DNA of 10,005 nt, from positions 1-10,005 of the forward strand of contig JBGUTC010000085.1 of NCBI GenBank assembly GCA_045132895.1, given 5' to 3'. Position 1 is the first letter of the stretch; each line of letters begins with the position of its first letter. Made by a program: the position numbers and the translations under genes. Under the pieces are notes generated by a model. That model searched no databases. It had not been told where the DNA came from and saw only the letters and a program-made list of their open reading frames with translations. Below, piece by piece: positions 7,061 to 10,005 of this stretch. Origin of the DNA: UMGS755 sp045132895. GTDB taxonomy: Bacteria > Bacillota > Clostridia > UBA1381 > UBA9506.

Positions 7061-7945
7061 ATGAGCACTGTAAAAAGCATGACCGGTTATGGTCGCTTCG
7101 AAACCGTTGATGCACAAAAAAAGATTGTCATTGATTTGCGGAGTGTGAATCATCGGTATTGCGATATTAATGTAAAGTTACCTCGTATGTACATGTATCT
7201 GGAAGACAAAATCAAGGATTATGTGGGAAAACGGGTACATCGCGGTAAGATTGACATTTCTTTATATTATGAAAGTTATGTCAGTCAGAACAAGGCAGTT
7301 TCCCTTGATGCTGATCTTTTGAAAAATTACTATGAAGTTTTGAAAGAAATCAAAGAGACCTGTGGAATTTCTCAGGAAATCGGTCTCAGCGACCTGACCC
7401 GCTTTTCCGATATTTTCATTGCCCGTCAGGAAGAGCAGGATCAGGAGGAAATCTGGCAGATGGTTCTTTCTTGTCTGGAAAAGGCCGTAGACGATTTTGA
7501 AGCGATGCGTCAGCGGGAAGGCGAGCGCATGGTGGCAGATTTACGGCACCGCGCGGACAATGTTCTTTCTGATCTTGCAAAGGTTGAAGCTCTGGCACCG
7601 TGCATGGCGGATAACTACGCAGAACGTCTCAGAGAACGCATGAAGGATCTTTTGGGAGATGTTCCGGTTGAAGAATCCAGATTCTTAACAGAGGTTGCCC
7701 TGATGGCAGATAAGTTCTGCGTAGCAGAGGAAACGGTTCGTTTGCGGAGCCACTTTGTTGAACTGGAAAACATCCTGTCCGAAGCAGAAGGCATCGGCAG
7801 AAAACTGGATTTCTTGGTTCAGGAAATGAACCGGGAAGTGAACACCATTGGTTCTAAAGCAAATGATTTGCAGATTTCCAAACTGGTTGTTAACATGAAA
7901 GCGGAAATTGAGAAGTTAAGAGAACAAATTCAGAATATTGAGTAA
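7061..7945 (+). CDS. yicC: YicC/YloC-family endoribonuclease
   Basis: Member of the YicC family (YloC in Bacillus), whose studied members are metal-dependent endoribonucleases involved in RNA turnover; the exact targets here are unknown. The protein has 294 residues, the standard size. The N-terminal family signature KSMTGYGR is at 5-12, followed by LRSVNHRYCDINVKLPR (27-43). The C-terminal DUF1732 domain ends with FLVQEMNREVNTIGSKANDL, the most conserved block, rich in acidic and polar residues. The middle (about 95-200) is highly charged and probably helical. GAGGGAAG just ahead of ATG 7061 is the ribosome binding site. The gene is followed after 20 bases by remA and then gmk and rpoZ, the order seen across Firmicutes, which supports the assignment strongly. 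Confidence 0.94.
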   Translation: MSTVKSMTGYGRFETVDAQKKIVIDLRSVNHRYCDINVKLPRMYMYLEDKIKDYVGKRVHRGKIDISLYYESYVSQNKAVSLDADLLKNYYEVLKEIKETCGISQEIGLSDLTRFSDIFIARQEEQDQEEIWQMVLSCLEKAVDDFEAMRQREGERMVADLRHRADNVLSDLAKVEALAPCMADNYAERLRERMKDLLGDVPVEESRFLTEVALMADKFCVAEETVRLRSHFVELENILSEAEGIGRKLDFLVQEMNREVNTIGSKANDLQISKLVVNMKAEIEKLREQIQNIE

Positions 7946-7965
7946 TTCATATAGGAAGGTGCACT

Positions 7966-8244
7966 ATGAAACTGATTAACATCGGCTTCGGTAACATTGT
8001 CTCCTCAGTCCGACTGGAAGCGGTTGTTTCTCCTGAGTCGGCTCCCATTAAACGAATGGTCCAGGAAGCAAGAGAGCGGAGCATGCTGATTGATGCGACT
8101 TACGGTCGCCGTACCCGTGCGGTCATTATTATGGACAGCGACCACATCGTGTTGTCTGCCCTGCAGCCCACGACAGTTGCGAACCGTCTCAACGAAAGCG
8201 GAGATCTGATGCTGGAGGAAGAGGAGGAAGAAGAGGATGAGTAA
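7966..8244 (+). CDS. remA: RemA-family regulatory protein (DUF370) with acidic tail
   Basis: Small DNA-binding protein related to Bacillus subtilis RemA, which activates extracellular matrix and osmoprotection genes; in other Firmicutes its targets are mostly unknown. The protein has 92 residues. Nearly all of residues 1-75 match the family, including INIGFGNIV (4-12), VSPESAPIKRM (21-31), ARERSMLIDATYGRRTRAV (35-53) and MDSDHIVLSA (56-65). The Arg pair in YGRRTRA belongs to the conserved basic DNA-contact surface. The oddity is the C-terminus: after a leucine come nine consecutive acidic residues (seven Glu, Asp, Glu), unlike the short mixed tail of the Bacillus protein. AGGAAGG at 7953-7959 gives 6 bases spacing to ATG 7966. 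The last 8 bases overlap gmk. Confidence 0.93.
   Translation: MKLINIGFGNIVSSVRLEAVVSPESAPIKRMVQEARERSMLIDATYGRRTRAVIIMDSDHIVLSALQPTTVANRLNESGDLMLEEEEEEEDE
8221..8227 (+). promoter_or_regulatory. gmk ribosome binding site inside the remA acidic codons
   Basis: GAGGAGG lies 9 bases before the gmk ATG at 8237, inside the Glu codons that end remA. The GAG/GAA run supplies further overlapping GAGG-like copies (for instance 8214-8219 and 8233-8236). The protein tail and the initiation signal therefore share the same bases. Confidence 0.8.
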
Positions 8245-8863
8245 AGGTTTATTACTTGTTGTTTCCGGTCCTTCCGGTGCGGGTAAAGGAACGGTTTGTC
8301 GCGCTTTGATGGAGCAGAATCCTGATATTTGCATGTCGGTTTCCGCGACCACCAGAAAGCCCCGTCCGGGTGAAGTAGACGGCGAGAGTTATTACTTTTT
8401 AAGTGAAGAAACATTCCGTTCTATGATTGACAATCATGAGTTTATTGAATGGGCTTGTTTTTGCCAGAACTATTACGGAACGCCTCGTAAAAAAGTTGAA
8501 GAACTGTTGGAGGCCGGGAAAGATGTCATTTTAGAAATTGAAGTGCAGGGTGCTATGCAGGTCAAGAGCAAGTTCCCTGAGGGCGTTTATATTTTCGTCA
8601 TGCCTCCCAGCATGGAAGAACTGGAACGCCGGCTGACCGGCAGAGGAACAGAGGCGCCGGAAGTGGTTAAAGAGCGGTTGAAAACGGCTGCCTGGGAATG
8701 TTCGAATATTGAAAAATATAATTACATACTTATAAATGATGATGTCGAATCTGCAGTTCAACGTTTCGCTTCTGTTATTCAGGCAGAAAAAATGAGAATA
8801 GAGCGCAACGGAGAATGGATTGAAACATTATCAGAAGCAAAGGAAAGGATTGATACATTATGA
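8237..8863 (+). CDS. gmk: Guanylate kinase
   Basis: Essential cytoplasmic enzyme that converts GMP plus ATP to GDP plus ADP, feeding GTP and dGTP pools and clearing products of (p)ppGpp metabolism. The protein has 208 residues, normal size. The P-loop GPSGAGKGT is at 11-19. SVSATTRKPRPGEVDGESY (35-53) and the following FLSEETF form the GMP-binding region, and the lid/adenine segment includes RLTGRGTE and ERLKTA. YNYILINDD near residue 160 is the conserved C-terminal motif. It overlaps remA by 8 bases at its start and rpoZ by 4 bases (ATGA) at its end, so the three genes are tightly coupled. Linkage to rpoZ is widespread in bacteria. Confidence 0.97.
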   Translation: MSKGLLLVVSGPSGAGKGTVCRALMEQNPDICMSVSATTRKPRPGEVDGESYYFLSEETFRSMIDNHEFIEWACFCQNYYGTPRKKVEELLEAGKDVILEIEVQGAMQVKSKFPEGVYIFVMPPSMEELERRLTGRGTEAPEVVKERLKTAAWECSNIEKYNYILINDDVESAVQRFASVIQAEKMRIERNGEWIETLSEAKERIDTL

Positions 8864-9177
8864 TGCTGTACCCTTCAATTATGGACCTGATGGAAAAGGC
8901 AGGAAATCGTTATTCTTTAGTTATTGCAGCTTCCAAGCGTGCGAGAGATATTCTGGAAGATGCAAAAGAGGAAGAAAAGAGCATTGATGGTGCAAGAAGC
9001 ATCACCAAAGCAGTTGAAGAAATTGCTGACGGTGAAATTCTGGTTGTCAACGAAACAAAAGAGCAGGAAGCAGAACGCGAAGCTGAGTATCAGGCAAAGT
9101 TTGATGCTTTAGAAGCAGCGGAAAATCATGCGGCAGAAGAAGTTGCAAAAGCGGAAGAGTCTGCGGATGCTGAGTGA
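8860..9177 (+). CDS. rpoZ: RNA polymerase omega subunit with long acidic tail
   Basis: Small subunit that wraps the beta-prime C-terminus and aids RNA polymerase assembly and stability. The protein has 105 residues, longer than the usual 65-90. The conserved core is at residues 1-65: a start of the form YPSIMDLMEKAGNRYSLVI, then AASKRARDI (23-31) and the segment with SITKAVEEIADGEI. The final 40 residues or so are dominated by Ala and Glu (QEAEREAEYQAKFDALEAAE and beyond), probably a charged helix, and look like a lineage-specific extension. AAAGGA (8844-8849) is 10 bases before ATG 8860, which overlaps the gmk stop as ATGA; a second ATG follows immediately. rimO begins two bases after its stop. 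Confidence 0.93.
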   Translation: MMLYPSIMDLMEKAGNRYSLVIAASKRARDILEDAKEEEKSIDGARSITKAVEEIADGEILVVNETKEQEAEREAEYQAKFDALEAAENHAAEEVAKAEESADAE

Positions 9178-9179
9178 GG

Positions 9180-10005
9180 ATGAGTCCTTTGAATATTGGT
9201 ATTGTATCGTTAGGTTGTGCGAAAAATCTGGTTGACACAGAAGTAATGTTGGGCATTTTAGACGGTGAAGGGCATCAGATTGTGGCAGATCCGGCTTTAG
9301 CAGACGTTATTTTGGTGAACACCTGTGCCTTTATTGATTCGGCAAAGGAAGAGTCAATTCAGACAATTCTGGAGATGGCGGCTTATAAGGAAGACCGTTG
9401 TCGTTTGCTTATTGTCTGTGGTTGTATGGCAGAACGGTATCATGATGATATCTTGGCTGAACTTCCGGAAGTAGATGCTGTAGTTGGAACGGGAGATTAT
9501 CCGAAAATTGCGGAAGTGATTAACCGTGCCTTTGCGGGAGAACAGGTGGTTTTATACGGTCACATGAACGACCCGTTGCCTGAAGAAAACCGCATGCTTG
9601 CCACGCCGGGTTACATGGCTTATTGTAAGATTGCAGATGGTTGCGACAATCACTGCACCTATTGCATTATCCCTAAACTGCGAGGTGCATACCGGAGCCG
9701 GCCCATGGAAGACATTGTACGCGAGGCTGAAAAACTGGCGGAATCCGGTGTAAAAGAACTGGTTGTGATTGCGCAGGATACCTCTCGTTATGGTGTTGAG
9801 TTATATGGTAAAGCTTGTTTGCCGGAACTTTTAAAGAAACTTTGTGCTATTGAAAAACTGCATTGGGTGCGGGTATTATATCTGTATCCGGAAATGATTA
9901 CGGATGAACTGATGGCAGTCTTTGCTCAGGAAGAAAAACTGGTAAAGTATATGGATATTCCCATTCAGCATGCTGATAGCCAGGTTTTAAAACGGATGGG
10001 TCGTC
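9180..10005 (+). CDS. rimO: Ribosomal protein S12 methylthiotransferase RimO (C-terminus cut by window edge)
   Basis: Radical-SAM enzyme that adds a methylthio group to the beta-carbon of a conserved aspartate of ribosomal protein S12. The 275 whole codons seen cover most of a protein usually near 430-440 residues; the rest of the radical-SAM domain and the TRAM domain lie beyond the edge. The N-terminal domain carries the three cluster cysteines Cys13 (SLGCAKNLVDTE), Cys49 (NTCAF) and Cys82 (GCMAER). The radical-SAM CxxxCxxC is CDNHCTYC at 155-162. SLGCAKNLVDTE is diagnostic for RimO against the related MiaB. The reading frame is intact to the edge. GTGAGG (9174-9179) touches ATG 9180, so a TTG at 9189, 9 bases away and giving MNIGIVSLGCAKN, may be the real start. 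It lies two bases after rpoZ, apparently in the same operon. Confidence 0.94.
   Translation, partial: MSPLNIGIVSLGCAKNLVDTEVMLGILDGEGHQIVADPALADVILVNTCAFIDSAKEESIQTILEMAAYKEDRCRLLIVCGCMAERYHDDILAELPEVDAVVGTGDYPKIAEVINRAFAGEQVVLYGHMNDPLPEENRMLATPGYMAYCKIADGCDNHCTYCIIPKLRGAYRSRPMEDIVREAEKLAESGVKELVVIAQDTSRYGVELYGKACLPELLKKLCAIEKLHWVRVLYLYPEMITDELMAVFAQEEKLVKYMDIPIQHADSQVLKRMGR

Noticed and set aside
7040..7070. TTGACG in the mnmG-yicC gap as a separate yicC promoter.
   Set aside because: No -10-like sequence lies 16-18 bases downstream, and that position is already in the yicC coding region.
8005..8414. Minus-strand frames opposite remA and gmk, including one with a poly-serine run.
   Set aside because: The serine run is simply the complement of the remA glutamate codons; no family is recognisable and both lie within conserved genes.
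9232..9260. TTGACA inside rimO as an internal promoter.
   Set aside because: There is no recognisable -10 box at suitable spacing, and the bases encode the conserved NLVDTE motif.

Overview
This window reads as an ordinary chromosomal housekeeping region of a Bacillota (Firmicutes) bacterium. The main evidence is the contiguous set yicC - remA - gmk - rpoZ; RemA (DUF370) in particular is a Firmicutes hallmark in this context. The nadK-argR pair and the strong AAGGAGG-type ribosome binding sites fit as well. SecD and SecF are separate proteins rather than the fused SecDF of Bacillus, and the glycolytic-type mutase is of the archaeal family. Both suggest an anaerobe of the Clostridia or Negativicutes. 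A more exact placement (for example an Acidaminococcaceae-like gut organism) would be a guess. Base composition is moderate and even across the genes, with AT-rich intergenic spacers. I see no insertion sequence, phage gene, tRNA, rRNA, CRISPR array or riboswitch, and no gene-free stretch longer than about 300 bases.

Layout. (1) Positions 1-1231, minus strand: nadK followed two bases later by argR, which runs off the left edge. They are expressed from a promoter at about 1276-1305. (2) Positions 1329-2643, plus strand: a single-gene unit with its own consensus promoter, an archaeal-type 2,3-bisphosphoglycerate-independent phosphoglycerate mutase / putative homoserine kinase, and a perfect 19-bp hairpin terminator that begins at its stop codon. 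(3) Positions 2652-4947, minus strand: the secD-secF operon with a TTGACT-17-TATAAT promoter and a terminator facing that of the mutase. (4) Positions 5037-10005, plus strand: a likely operon mnmG - yicC - remA - gmk - rpoZ - rimO, driven by a promoter with an extended -10 element. Its gaps are at most 24 bases, two gene pairs overlap, and rimO is cut by the right edge.

Functionally, the long plus-strand operon joins tRNA wobble modification (MnmG), RNA turnover (YicC), a DNA-binding regulator (RemA), GMP phosphorylation (Gmk), the RNA polymerase omega subunit (RpoZ) and ribosomal protein S12 modification (RimO), so it is a growth/information-processing operon. SecD and SecF form one membrane complex that aids protein export. 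NadK makes NADP, and ArgR controls arginine metabolism.

I did not find an undescribed system. The points worth a second look are modest: the uncertain substrate of the mutase-like enzyme, the run of acidic codons at the end of remA that also provides the gmk ribosome binding site, the long acidic tail on omega, the unusual neighbours of mnmG and rpoZ, and several start codons where the first possible start abuts the Shine-Dalgarno sequence.
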